A stretch of 64,000 nucleotides of DNA from Anabaena subtropica FACHB-260. Lineage in GTDB: Bacteria > Cyanobacteriota > Cyanobacteriia > Cyanobacteriales > Nostocaceae. Numbering within the stretch: the stretch's first letter is position 1; each line of letters starts with the position of its first letter. This document shows positions 39,203-48,746 of the stretch, piece after piece. The notes under the pieces are model-generated. The model saw only the letters and a program-made list of their open reading frames with translations, made no database searches and was not told the DNA's origin. The position numbers were made by a program, and so were the translations under genes. The DNA lies in contig NZ_JACJRF010000011.1 in NCBI RefSeq assembly GCF_014697105.1, positions 1-64,000 on the forward strand, written 5' to 3'.

Positions 39203-40255
39203 TTATCGTCCTGAGTAATATTCATCAAAAGTCTGATAGCCAACATCGGTTTGATAAAGTTGACACTGGTCGGTAATTTGCTTCATTAAAGACCAAGAAA
39301 AATGACATTCATCATGTAAATAATTACCCCAATTTTCTTTGATGCTGCTATAAGCTAGTCGCAAATTATAAGAGGGAATAGCTGTAGACAGATGATGAGG
39401 AACATGAACGTTAATATCGTGACACAGCACTTCTACCCACTTAGGATAATCACAATGAATAGTACCAAATAACTGTGCCATCGCTTCATGCCATCTGTTC
39501 TCCGTTTCAAAAGGAACATCGGAGAATGTATGGTGAACGATGGTGAAAGTACTCATCCAGAAATGATAACCGAGCCAAGGCACAAACCAAAATTTGATAA
39601 ATCCCCAAATACCAGTTGTAGCGATGAGAGTAGGGAAAGCAACTGCTGCAAATAAAACTACGACAGCTACAGAAAGTTTCACATCATCTTGGTCTTTAGT
39701 TTTGAACTTACGCCAATCAAAATGGACGACAGCCCAATGTCCAATGGAGCCTACCCACCAGAGACGTTTACGCATAAACAACTCAAAGGCAGACTGACGA
39801 GTTTTATCCCAACTTGCAAACACTTCTGGTCTGATGGGATGCCAAGCATTATCCTCATCTAGCTTGTTAGTGTGTTTATGGTGATGATTATGCTTAATTC
39901 GCCAACTGTGAAAGGGATATATTAACGGCATCATAAATATATGCCCTACTAAGTCATTTACCCAACGACGTTTGGCAAATGAACGGTGTCCACAATCATG
40001 ACCAATGACAAAAAAACCTGTTAAAGCAGTACCTGTAAAAATCCAGGCGATGGGTAAGAGAAACCAGGGAGCTATTGCCAAACTGCAATAACCCAGGGCA
40101 ACCATGACAACACTCAGTATTGCTTGTGTCCATGCTTTGCGACGGTTCTGTTGGAAACACTCCTTTGGCAGAGTTTTGATAATATCTTTGAGCCTCAGTT
40201 CGGAATTACTAAGGTGATTATTTATGTCCTGATTTTTGATTATTGATGTAGTCAT
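39203..40255 (-). CDS. desA: Acyl-lipid Delta12 desaturase
   Basis: This 350-residue membrane desaturase converts oleoyl to linoleoyl chains in membrane lipids using ferredoxin. Histidine boxes: HDCGHR, HNHHHKH and HVPHH. The start is ATG 40255 ([10 protein letters not shown]), with CAGG about seven bases before it; 20 extra residues back to 40315 are open but hydrophobic and unlike the family. It lies between desC and desB, matching the desC-desA-desB clusters known from Anabaena. Confidence 0.92.
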   Translation of the reverse strand: MTTSIIKNQDINNHLSNSELRLKDIIKTLPKECFQQNRRKAWTQAILSVVMVALGYCSLAIAPWFLLPIAWIFTGTALTGFFVIGHDCGHRSFAKRRWVNDLVGHIFMMPLIYPFHSWRIKHNHHHKHTNKLDEDNAWHPIRPEVFASWDKTRQSAFELFMRKRLWWVGSIGHWAVVHFDWRKFKTKDQDDVKLSVAVVVLFAAVAFPTLIATTGIWGFIKFWFVPWLGYHFWMSTFTIVHHTFSDVPFETENRWHEAMAQLFGTIHCDYPKWVEVLCHDINVHVPHHLSTAIPSYNLRLAYSSIKENWGNYLHDECHFSWSLMKQITDQCQLYQTDVGYQTFDEYYSGR

Positions 40256-40485
40256 GAAAACCTGAAGAACAACAAACTCCTCTACCAAGCCACTAAACAA
40301 AGTAACTTGCCGCAAAGTCCCTTACGATAACGTTCTGAATCATAACAACTTAAGCTAGCCAAGCGCAGCTGTAACTAACTTTCAGAAGCTATTTAAGAAC
40401 TGACGAGTAGATATTTGATTACGAAAAAATTACTAAGTCATTAGTCATTTTTTAGACAAATAACTAATGACATATAATAGACCAA

Positions 40486-41304
40486 TTACTGCTTTTTGTC
40501 TGCTAATTTCACATTAGTTGCCAGACCAAATAATTGCAGCAGTTGAATAGTCATCCAAGTCAAATCAACTTCCCACCATTCCAATCCGTGACGAGCCGAA
40601 TATTGAAAAGCGTGGTGGTTGTTGTGCCAGCCTTCACCAAACACTAGTACAGCTACCCACCAGCAGTTAGTTGATCTGTCACCAGCATCATAGCTGCGAT
40701 AGCCAAATTTATGAGTGGCGCTGTTTACCAACCAAGTGCAGTGGTAAACCCAGACAATGCGGACGAAAATTCCCCAAACAACAAAAGACCAGCCACCCAG
40801 ATATAACAGCAATAAACCCAGAGCAATCTGGATCAAAATAAAATATTTACTTAAAAACTGATAAACTGGGTCTTCGGCAATATCTTTGGTGAAACGAGGA
40901 ACATCAGCGTGGGAGGGAGAGTGATAAATCAGCCAACCAATATGGCTCCACCAGAAACCTTTACTGGAATCATGGGGATCTCGGTCATTATCAGAATGTA
41001 AGTGATGAATGCGATGTATTCCTACCCACTCGATTGGACCTCCTTGACAGGAAAGAGTCCCACAAAGCACCAAAAAGTATTCCAACAGCTTGGGAGTCTG
41101 GAAACTGCGGTGGGTGACAAGGCGATGAAAACCTAAGGTAACGCCCAAACCACCAGTTATCCAGTAAAGCAATAAAGCTACACCAACTGCTTGCCAGCTG
41201 AAGTTACTAGGAACGAAAGCGAACAAAGCGCCGATGTGTAGCCCAAGAAAAAATAGGGTGTTTACCCAATTGATTTGAGGTTTAGTTGAAGTAGCAATTG
41301 TCAT
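40486..41304 (-). CDS. desC: Acyl-lipid Delta9 desaturase
   Basis: This 272-residue membrane desaturase introduces the first double bond into stearoyl chains of membrane lipids. Histidine boxes: HRLVTH, HRIHHLH and HNNHH, the arrangement of the Delta9 (stearoyl/DesC) family rather than the DesA type. Four hydrophobic segments are seen. It is first in the desC-desA-desB order; its product is the substrate of DesA. Downstream, 40437-40485 has CATTAGTCATTT and AACTAATGACAT, which can pair as a hairpin. Confidence 0.94.
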   Translation of the reverse strand: MTIATSTKPQINWVNTLFFLGLHIGALFAFVPSNFSWQAVGVALLLYWITGGLGVTLGFHRLVTHRSFQTPKLLEYFLVLCGTLSCQGGPIEWVGIHRIHHLHSDNDRDPHDSSKGFWWSHIGWLIYHSPSHADVPRFTKDIAEDPVYQFLSKYFILIQIALGLLLLYLGGWSFVVWGIFVRIVWVYHCTWLVNSATHKFGYRSYDAGDRSTNCWWVAVLVFGEGWHNNHHAFQYSARHGLEWWEVDLTWMTIQLLQLFGLATNVKLADKKQ

Positions 41305-41391
41305 GCAGTCATCCGAAATTAAAATGGTTCAGCCTAGTCTGTGCGAGCGCTAAATTCGCATATTTATAGTTTTTTTGTTAACGAGGAAGTA

Positions 41392-42621
41392 ATGAACAGC
41401 TTGGAACAGCTGCGGCAAGCAGAACAGGCACTGTTAGAGATTTTTTCTGGAATTGACGCTCAGGTCAAGCAGAATTTGAAAAAAGTGCTGGAAGCCTTTC
41501 GCAATCAGCGTGTAGGGGCGCACCACTTTGCTGGTGTAAGTGGCTACGGTCACGATGATTTAGGTCGAGAAACTTTAGACAAAGTTTTTGCCGAAGTAAT
41601 GGGTGCTGAAGCTGCGGCGGTGCGAGTGCAGTTTGTTTCGGGAACTCACGCGATCGCTTGCGCCCTATTTGGTGTACTCCGGCCTGGTGATGAAATGTTA
41701 GCAGTGGTCGGTTCCCCCTACGATACGCTTGAAGAAGTTATTGGTTTGCGGGGTCAAGGTCAAGGCTCCCTTATTGAGTTTGGCATAAAATACCGCCAAT
41801 TGCAGTTAACTTCCCAAGGTTCTATCGATTGGCAAACCTTAAGCACTAGCGTTACTGATCAGACTCGCTTAGTATTAATCCAGCGTTCCTGCGGTTATTC
41901 TTGGCGACCAAGCTTATCAATTGCCGATATTGAAAAAATTGTTAATTTAGTCAAACAGCAAAATCCTCATACTGTTTGCTTTGTGGATAACTGCTACGGC
42001 GAATTTATTGAAACCCAGGAACCCACCCACGTTGGTGCTGATTTAATGGCTGGTTCCCTAATTAAAAACCCTGGTGGAACTATTGTCACAGCTGGCGGTT
42101 ACGTGGCTGGACGCGCTGACTTAGTAGAAGCAGCTGCCTGTCGCCTGACGGCTCCTGGTATAGGTAGTTATGGTGGTGCTACCTTTGACCAAAATCGCCT
42201 ATTATTCCAAGGGTTATTTTTGTCGCCGCAGATGGTGGGTGAGGCGATGAAAGGAACTTACCTGACTGGTTATGTATTTGACAAACTAGGTTATGCGGTG
42301 AATCCTGCACCATTAGCACCTCGTGGGGATGTGATTCAGGCAATTAAACTGGGTTCTGCCAAAAAGCTGATCGCTTTCTGTAAAGCCATACAACAGCATT
42401 CTCCTGTGGGTTCTTACCTAGACCCTATTCCTGACGATATGCCTGGGTATGAGAGTCAGGTGGTGATGGCTGGGGGGACATTTATTGAAGGGAGTACCTT
42501 GGAATTTTCGGCGGATGGGCCAATGCGTGAGCCTTATGTGGTGTATTGCCAGGGGGGGACTCATTGGACTCATGTGGCGATCGCTCTAGAAGCGGCGATT
42601 GAGGCTGTGGGGGGTGTATGA
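41392..42621 (+). CDS. Methionine gamma-lyase-family PLP protein (aluminium-resistance type)
   Basis: This 409-residue fold-type I PLP enzyme is of the family annotated as methionine gamma-lyase family or aluminium resistance protein. Visible: GAHHFAGVSGYGHDDLGR, FVSGTHAIACALFGVLRPGDEM, the aspartate block CFVDNCYGEF and the probable PLP lysine K225 in GSLIKNPGGTIV. The start is ATG 41392, seven bases after GAGGAAG; a GTG at 41341 would add 17 residues. It is divergent from desC with an 87-bp gap. The true substrate is unknown; a carbon-sulfur lyase role is inferred from the family name. Confidence 0.88.
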   Translation: MNSLEQLRQAEQALLEIFSGIDAQVKQNLKKVLEAFRNQRVGAHHFAGVSGYGHDDLGRETLDKVFAEVMGAEAAAVRVQFVSGTHAIACALFGVLRPGDEMLAVVGSPYDTLEEVIGLRGQGQGSLIEFGIKYRQLQLTSQGSIDWQTLSTSVTDQTRLVLIQRSCGYSWRPSLSIADIEKIVNLVKQQNPHTVCFVDNCYGEFIETQEPTHVGADLMAGSLIKNPGGTIVTAGGYVAGRADLVEAAACRLTAPGIGSYGGATFDQNRLLFQGLFLSPQMVGEAMKGTYLTGYVFDKLGYAVNPAPLAPRGDVIQAIKLGSAKKLIAFCKAIQQHSPVGSYLDPIPDDMPGYESQVVMAGGTFIEGSTLEFSADGPMREPYVVYCQGGTHWTHVAIALEAAIEAVGGV

Positions 42622-42695
42622 GGGTAGTAATGCTGGTTACATGAGTTAGGATTGTGTTACGCAGAGAAGCTCCAGACGCAGAGAGGAAGAGGGTG

Positions 42696-42824
42696 ATGAC
42701 GAAGAATGAGATTGCGGGGGCTGTGGTGGATGTGGCTCTTGCTGATAAACGAGTCGGATTACTCATCAACTTCAACGTCATACTCATCAAAGACGGGATC
42801 TCCCGCGTAGGGAATAACCTCTAA
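42696..42824 (+). pseudogene. Internally deleted GxxExxY-type protein gene
   Basis: The 42-residue frame reads MTKNEIAGAVVDVALADK, then RVGLLINFNVILIKDG and ISRVGNNL. The first 14 residues resemble the start, and the last 26 the end, of GxxExxY proteins (about 125 residues), so the middle with the naming motif appears deleted in frame. ACGCAGAGA-type sequences before it (42659-42684) and CGCCTCTGCGTGA after it (42836-42848) are inverted copies, typical surroundings of such genes in Nostoc. Confidence 0.55.
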
Positions 42825-42847
42825 AAACTCTCCGCGCCTCTGCGTGA

Positions 42848-44041
42848 TCAATCCGGTAATTTATACTGCCCAACGATGCGTTTAGCAAACTCCGGTACAT
42901 GATCCGCTAACTTCTCAGAATAATTCCGCTTCACATACAAATAATTCCGGGTAAAGTGGGAATCAATCGAGAATCGCGCATATTCCAACCCCTTAGGGCC
43001 AATCTTATCAATCACTACACCCATAATTTTTGCCACCCACATTGGCAGGGTCACACCCTTGTCATAAGCAGGTATCCCCTGCTGTACGGCCTCTTGTCGA
43101 TTCCCTTGAGACATCACAGGCTGAGTATCTAACTGGTCTTTCACTAAGTCCAGCATTTCTTTACCTGTATCATTTCTGACAACAATCCACTGCCAGCCGA
43201 AGGGTGCGCCCATGTAACCGACGACTAAATCGGCTAGGGAGTTGACATAATCAAAGCAACTCATGCAGGAAGGGGCAAAGACATTTTTGAGTTGGTTGGT
43301 TTTCAAGCCAAAGAAAGGTACTTTCTCAATTGAGCCATCTTCATGTTTGAAGTGAATACGGAAGTCCTGCATGAACTCATAGTGTACGACTGTATCAGGC
43401 GAGCGGCTGGTGGTTTCTAGGAATTTTTGTAGTCCGGCGCGGGTGACGTTATCTACGCAAGGTGTACCTAAAACGTATAATTTTTCTAAGCCTAATTGTT
43501 TTTCTACAGCTCGTAATGCCTGAATTTGACAACCAACACCAATGACTAATAGTCGCTTCATCCCCGATTTTTCTATCTGTTCGAGTACGGAAAGGTTGGG
43601 AGAAAGTGTTGGTTTATTTACTCGTGCTGCTAGTATTTCTTCTGCTGTGCGAGCAATTACAGGCATGGGTTGGAAGCGGTCTTCTTTGCTGTTTTGGACG
43701 CAGACAACACCTTCAACTAAGCCGCGATTGAGCATTTCGATGGCAATGCTACTGACAATACCAGTCCATTGTGCGCCTGCGATGGGTTGCTGTTTTCGGG
43801 CAGCGATCATGTCTTGATGAACACCAAAGTAGAGTTCATCGGGATTATCAAGGTCACGAGAACGGGTGTGTGTTTGTTTTTCTAGTGTGTCTATCTGCTG
43901 GGTAATAAAAGCACAGGCTTCCTTGACATAATGAATATAGTATGTATCGCAAAGTCCGCATTCGCTGCATAGTTCTTTCGCAGGGCGACGGCTACCGGGT
44001 TTTAAGGCTTTGGCTTTTTGGTGAGGAGTAAGCGAAGTCAT
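42848..44041 (-). CDS. bciB: Ferredoxin-dependent divinyl (proto)chlorophyllide 8-vinyl reductase
   Basis: This 397-residue flavin and iron-sulfur protein of the coenzyme F420 hydrogenase beta-subunit family makes monovinyl chlorophyll precursors. Cysteines CSECGLC at 23-29 and CMSCFDY near 262-265 would hold 4Fe-4S clusters. GVGCQIQALRAVEKQLG and GTPCVDNVTR are typical of this family. The sequence belongs to the cyanobacterial Slr1923-like BciB group; the close relative 7-hydroxymethyl chlorophyll a reductase is the alternative. It stands alone, with a possible HIP1-containing upstream region (44160-44180). Confidence 0.85.
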   Translation of the reverse strand: MTSLTPHQKAKALKPGSRRPAKELCSECGLCDTYYIHYVKEACAFITQQIDTLEKQTHTRSRDLDNPDELYFGVHQDMIAARKQQPIAGAQWTGIVSSIAIEMLNRGLVEGVVCVQNSKEDRFQPMPVIARTAEEILAARVNKPTLSPNLSVLEQIEKSGMKRLLVIGVGCQIQALRAVEKQLGLEKLYVLGTPCVDNVTRAGLQKFLETTSRSPDTVVHYEFMQDFRIHFKHEDGSIEKVPFFGLKTNQLKNVFAPSCMSCFDYVNSLADLVVGYMGAPFGWQWIVVRNDTGKEMLDLVKDQLDTQPVMSQGNRQEAVQQGIPAYDKGVTLPMWVAKIMGVVIDKIGPKGLEYARFSIDSHFTRNYLYVKRNYSEKLADHVPEFAKRIVGQYKLPD

Positions 44042-44202
44042 GTTAAGCGCAATTTGTTATCTCAAAACTTAAGATAGCGGAACCTGGCACTTTACACAAA
44101 ATTTCACGGCAAGATGCAATCTTTGATTCAGCAAATAGACAAGCCAGGCGATCATCTCCATTAAGTTTAGAGGCGATCGCCTGATGAAAATTATGACTGG
44201 TA

Positions 44203-44904
44203 TCAGATATAACCTAAATGAGAAGCGGCTTTTTGGCTGGCTGCATTTGATGCTTGAATCAAGGGGTTGGCAACATCTAAAACAGTTTGTACCAGTTGAG
44301 AACCAGCTTTTTCTGGTGAACCAACACCAAAAGGGGGTACAGGGTTGTACTCCAGCATCAATTCGATAAATTTAGCCCTATCTTCTCCACATAATATAGC
44401 AGCGATCGCTAAAGCAAAATCAATTCCTGCTGTTACGCCGCCACCTGTGATCCGGTTGCCATCTATTACCACTCGTTCGTTACTTACTTCTACACCCATT
44501 AGTATCAGATGTTCTCGAAATGCCCAATGACAGGCTGCACGATATCCTTTCAGCAATCCCGCAGCTGCCAAAATTAAAGAACCAGTACACACAGCCGTCA
44601 CGTACCTAGCTATCTGTGCTTGCTGTTGCAGAAAGGTCAACATTTCCATATCTTGCATCATCTTCACTCCCCCAAGAACACCACCAGGGACACACAAGAC
44701 ATCTAATTGCGGACATTCATCAAAGGTGGTAGTCGGTAAAATTGTGAGTCCACCATTGCTAACAACAGGTTTCAGCGTTTTCCACAACAACAAAACTTGA
44801 GTATTAGGTATAGATGAGAACACTTGATGTGGCCCAGTAATATCTAATTGGGTCATATCAGGATAAATTACTAACCCAATTGTATGCTTAGACTGACTTT
44901 CCAT
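44203..44904 (-). CDS. DJ-1/PfpI family protein (isonitrile-hydratase-like)
   Basis: This 233-residue protein has a class I glutamine-amidotransferase-like fold. The nucleophile elbow AVCTGSLILAAAGLL has the conserved cysteine, and CPQLDVLCVPGGVLGG precedes it. The IDFALAIAAILCGEDRAKFIELMLEYNPVPPFGVGSP tail matches isonitrile hydratase-like/ThiJ proteins. The LuxR-family gene is divergent from it, with 87 bp between start codons, and could control it. Reaction unknown. Confidence 0.85.
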   Translation of the reverse strand: MESQSKHTIGLVIYPDMTQLDITGPHQVFSSIPNTQVLLLWKTLKPVVSNGGLTILPTTTFDECPQLDVLCVPGGVLGGVKMMQDMEMLTFLQQQAQIARYVTAVCTGSLILAAAGLLKGYRAACHWAFREHLILMGVEVSNERVVIDGNRITGGGVTAGIDFALAIAAILCGEDRAKFIELMLEYNPVPPFGVGSPEKAGSQLVQTVLDVANPLIQASNAASQKAASHLGYI

Positions 44905-44991
44905 ACTTAAATCCTAGACACTGTAACGAATACAGCTATCCTAGAATTGAATATTTTGGTTGCCAATTACCCAGTTGAGTACATTTTTATC

Positions 44992-45714
44992 ATGTCTCAG
45001 ACTTTACAAGCGTTGATTCAAAAAATCGGAAATGCTCCATCAGTAAACCAACTATGTGGCCATTACATGGATACAGCAGGAGAGTTGTTTAGTAGCCAAC
45101 ATTGGGGTATTCATATACGAAACAAGCAAGGACAACGCGGCATTATTCAGATGAAAGGCTTACCTGATAGTTTTATTGATTACTACTCTAATGTTGGTGC
45201 AGCTATGGATAAAGTGATGGAGTATGTTGTTTCCCATCATGCACCTGCTCACGAACAAATTATTTTCACTGAAGAGGCTTGGAAACAAAGTGAACTATAT
45301 CGAATTGGTTGTGGCAAGATATATGACCATGAGCATATTATGACTGGACCTATTGTTGGCGAAGGAAAGCTCATCGGTACAGTTCAATTTGCCCGTACTA
45401 GCGGAACCCCAGCATATAACACGCAAGATTTGTTACGATTAAGCGCCGTCTGCTCTCATATTTCTGCAAAATTAGCACTCCTGCGCTCCCAACCGGAATT
45501 ATATTTACCTAAAGACGAGATTTGTTTAACCCCACGGGAATTGCAAATTGCGACTTTGGTAGGAAAAGGTCTAACAAATGCAGAAATTGCCGCCGAATTA
45601 TGGATTAGTCAAAATACAGTTAAACAGACGTTAAAACGCATTTTTCGTAAACTTGGCGTGTCTGCAAGAGCCGAAATGGTAGCACGACTGCAATTAGTTT
45701 ATTTTTTAAATTGA
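44992..45714 (+). CDS. LuxR-family transcriptional regulator
   Basis: This 240-residue protein has an N-terminal GAF-like sensory region (about 10-165) and a C-terminal LuxR-type helix-turn-helix (LTPRELQIATLVGKGLTNAEIAAELWISQNTVKQTLKRIFRKLGV) at about 178-235. It has no receiver domain, so it is not a response regulator. ATG 44992 is preferred over the open frame from 44947, which adds 15 hydrophobic residues. It is divergent from the DJ-1 gene, so that gene is a possible target. Confidence 0.87.
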   Translation: MSQTLQALIQKIGNAPSVNQLCGHYMDTAGELFSSQHWGIHIRNKQGQRGIIQMKGLPDSFIDYYSNVGAAMDKVMEYVVSHHAPAHEQIIFTEEAWKQSELYRIGCGKIYDHEHIMTGPIVGEGKLIGTVQFARTSGTPAYNTQDLLRLSAVCSHISAKLALLRSQPELYLPKDEICLTPRELQIATLVGKGLTNAEIAAELWISQNTVKQTLKRIFRKLGVSARAEMVARLQLVYFLN

Positions 45715-45963
45715 TTTAGTAAATCTATAATGTTTTACATTTTTAATAACAAAATGTATCAATTATCGAGTCTTGCTGTTTTACCTCTCCTATATAAGCT
45801 ATTAATAAAACCTAACTACAGAGAGATGAAATCGGTAAAATTCCTATTAGTGGAAATATAAAGGTTCGCTAACAGTGAAAGCCGGGATTTAAAGATAGAA
45901 AAATCCTACCGATTAGGTCTCATCCTACCAATAGCCAGCCCTAAAATTTAGGTTTTCTGACTC

Positions 45964-48243
45964 ATGCTTGACGACGTTGATGTATCTGTATCTATTGATA
46001 ATTCTCTTGAACCATTGCTAGACTCTAGCGAATGGAATGTGAGCGAAACAGAGTTTAATCCTACAAAATTGCACCACAAAGAAACTGTTTTCACTCTCAG
46101 CAATGGTTATTTAGGAACAAGGGGAAGTTTTGAGGAAGGCTATCCAGGCGATTTTTCCGCAACTATGATTCATGGCATTTATGATGATGTCAAAATTTCC
46201 CATACAGAACTTGTAAATAGTCCTAACTGGCTGCCATTGGTAGTGGAGGTAGCAGGTGAACAATTTAAGATGAATACTGGGGAAATTCTCCATTATGAGC
46301 GTCGGTTAGACTTACGCTTGGGTTTAGTTAGTCGTGATGTGCGCTGGCGTTCTCCCAAAGGTCATACTGTAGATTTACGCTTTGAGCGTTTTACCAGTTT
46401 GGCAGACCAACACGTTTTAGCCATTCGTTGTCAAATCACATCTGTAGACTTTACTGGTGAGATTACTGTAGAAGCTGGATTTGATGCTGAACCAACTACC
46501 CAAGGTGTTCCCCATTGGCGGACTTTAAATCAAGGTGGAGTAGACCAGATTATTTGGTTGGAAAGTCAAACTCTGCATTCTGGTATTAGTTTGGGAATGA
46601 GTGCCAAGTTGATAGTTGAGGGTGATGATACTCAACCCGTGTATGTCGAGAAGGCTGGTTCTCCGATGTTGGCGACTACCTGCGAGTTTAACCCAGGAAA
46701 GACAGTCATTGTGGAAAAGATTGTGACTGTATTTACTTCACGGGAAACAGAAAGCCCAATTGCCGCCGCACTACAGAGATTAGCTGATGAACCGAGATAT
46801 ACTACTTTATTAGCCGCCCATATTGCAGCCTGGGAGCAAGTCTGGCAAAATAGCGACATTATTATTGAAGGCGATCGCCAAGCTCAAGTCAGTGTCCGTT
46901 ACAATCTTTTTCAGTTACTAGCAGTCGCACCACGTCACGACGACCGCGTCAGTATAGCACCCAAAACCCTCTCTGGCTTTGCCTATAGCGGACATATTTT
47001 TTGGGACACAGAAATATTTATTCTGCCTTTCCTCACTTTCACCCAACCAGCCCTAGCCCGTAACTTACTCACCTATCGCTACCACACCTTACCAGGAGCA
47101 AGACGCAAAGCCCAAGAAGCCGGCTATCAAGGAGCGATGTTTGCCTGGGAAAGTGCTACTACAGGTGATGAAGTCACTCCCCGATGGGTTCCTGGTGCTA
47201 ATGGTGAGTTAATTAGAATTTGGTGCGGTGATATTGAAGTACACATCACGGCTGATGTGGCTTATGCCGTTTGGCATTACTGGCAAACTACCGACGATGA
47301 TCAATGGATGCACGACTATGGTGCAGAAATAATTCTCGATACTGCCGTTTTCTGGGAAAGTCGGGTGCAGTGGAACCAACAACGCCACAGCTACGATATT
47401 CTGGATGTGATCGGCCCTGATGAAAATCATGATCGCGTCGATAATAACGCCTTTACCAACCTGATGGTACAGTGGCATTTACAATCAGCTTTAGCACTTT
47501 GGGATTGGTTCAAACACGTCTATCCCCAAAAAGCCGCCCAACTGGTAGAACAACTCAACTTAACAACAGAACGTCTACACTGTTGGGCAGAAATTCAAGA
47601 GCGTATTTTTGTTAATCAAAATGCAGCCACAGGTTTGATTGAGCAATTTGAGGGATTTTTTCAACTAGAAGATGTCAACTTAGCTGATTATGAACCCCGT
47701 ACCAAATCTTTGCAAGGTTTGTTAGGTATTGAAGCCACCAGCCAAAAGCAGATACTCAAACAACCTGATGTGTTGATGCTGCTTTACTTGTTGCGTCAGG
47801 GTTATGACTATAATACCCTCAAGGTTAACTGGGACTATTACACTCAACGCACCGACCACACCTATGGTTCCTCACTAGGCCCAGCAATTCACGCAGTTTT
47901 AGCTTGTGACCTGAATCAACCCACAGAAGCTTACAATCACTTTCTTCGAGCTGCATTAGTAGATTTAGAAGATGTCAGACTCAACGCAGCTGAAGGAATT
48001 CACGCCGCTAGCGCGGGGGGAATTTGGCAAGCTGTAGTTTTAGGGTTTGGAGGTGTGAGAATGACTCAGTTCGGCCCAATGGCTTGTCCTAATCTTCCTC
48101 CAAGTTGGAAACGCCTGAAATTTAAGCTGCAATGGCGCAATGAATTGTATGAGTTTGATTTACAACAAGAAGCAGCAATGGCAATGGTGACAGAGGAAGT
48201 CTCAGTTCCTGTTTTTGCCAGTTTACAAGCTGCGATGGAATGA
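45964..48243 (+). CDS. Glycoside hydrolase family 65 enzyme (disaccharide phosphorylase type)
   Basis: This 759-residue protein is of the GH65 family, whose members phosphorolyse or hydrolyse alpha-linked disaccharides such as maltose, trehalose or kojibiose. The N-terminal domain starts with ETVFTLSNGYLGTRGSFEEGYPG, the (alpha/alpha)6 barrel has SGHIFWDTEIFILPF and GAMFAWESATTGDE, and the probable general acid is E487 in GPDENHDRVDNNAF. The substrate cannot be fixed from sequence. Length is normal. The 243 bases upstream contain CTATTAGTGGA and CGGTAAAA stretches but no structure I can name. A good terminator follows. Confidence 0.93.
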   Translation: MLDDVDVSVSIDNSLEPLLDSSEWNVSETEFNPTKLHHKETVFTLSNGYLGTRGSFEEGYPGDFSATMIHGIYDDVKISHTELVNSPNWLPLVVEVAGEQFKMNTGEILHYERRLDLRLGLVSRDVRWRSPKGHTVDLRFERFTSLADQHVLAIRCQITSVDFTGEITVEAGFDAEPTTQGVPHWRTLNQGGVDQIIWLESQTLHSGISLGMSAKLIVEGDDTQPVYVEKAGSPMLATTCEFNPGKTVIVEKIVTVFTSRETESPIAAALQRLADEPRYTTLLAAHIAAWEQVWQNSDIIIEGDRQAQVSVRYNLFQLLAVAPRHDDRVSIAPKTLSGFAYSGHIFWDTEIFILPFLTFTQPALARNLLTYRYHTLPGARRKAQEAGYQGAMFAWESATTGDEVTPRWVPGANGELIRIWCGDIEVHITADVAYAVWHYWQTTDDDQWMHDYGAEIILDTAVFWESRVQWNQQRHSYDILDVIGPDENHDRVDNNAFTNLMVQWHLQSALALWDWFKHVYPQKAAQLVEQLNLTTERLHCWAEIQERIFVNQNAATGLIEQFEGFFQLEDVNLADYEPRTKSLQGLLGIEATSQKQILKQPDVLMLLYLLRQGYDYNTLKVNWDYYTQRTDHTYGSSLGPAIHAVLACDLNQPTEAYNHFLRAALVDLEDVRLNAAEGIHAASAGGIWQAVVLGFGGVRMTQFGPMACPNLPPSWKRLKFKLQWRNELYEFDLQQEAAMAMVTEEVSVPVFASLQAAME

Positions 48244-48278
48244 ATACCGTAGATATACACCAACAAAAGACGAAATAT

Positions 48279-48316
48279 AATTAGGTGGCGATACAAAACC
48301 CCACCTAATTTTTTTT
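48279..48316 (+). terminator. Intrinsic terminator after the GH65 gene
   Basis: AATTAGGTGG (48279-48288) pairs perfectly with CCACCTAATT (48301-48310), followed by an eight-base T-run. Confidence 0.93.
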
Positions 48317-48431
48317 GAATTAAGATTAATCTTTGATTGCAAATATCCATAATTACCTATTTACCTATATAGATAGGGTCTAGGCAATTTTTAAAAGTTT
48401 AGAATTAACTGTAAACTTTCTCAGAGTTGTT

Positions 48432-48683
48432 ATGACTAAACTAAATTTTGAACCGGGTAAGATTTATGAAATGTTTGATATTAATAACTTGCGAGTTTTA
48501 TGGCGATTAAAATACCTGGAAACAGTTTTAAATCCAGATAGTAAAGAGATATGTCTACATTTTGAGGAATTGGAATCTTCTACAGAAAAACAAAAAGATA
48601 TCTACTTGAATCAAAACGATATCTATCAACAGATAGGTGGTATAAATGAAGCAATGGAGTATCAAGTTAGGTATGAGTACTAA
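48432..48683 (+). CDS. Small hypothetical protein
   Basis: This 83-residue acidic protein (KLNFEPGKIYEMFDINNLRVLWRLKYLE…) is not a family I recognise. It is on the same strand as the following radical SAM gene with a 63-bp gap, and they may share a transcript. No signal peptide or membrane segment. Confidence 0.6.
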   Translation: MTKLNFEPGKIYEMFDINNLRVLWRLKYLETVLNPDSKEICLHFEELESSTEKQKDIYLNQNDIYQQIGGINEAMEYQVRYEY

Positions 48684-48746
48684 CTAGAGTACATAAGTAC
48701 TTTGCGTAAGTCCTACAGAGTAAACCAAAATCGCATCAAGGATTTC

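Noticed and set aside
45715-45963. Possible RNA gene between the LuxR and GH65 genes
   Set aside because: Some short complementary stretches exist, but no cloverleaf, terminator or known RNA pattern could be built.
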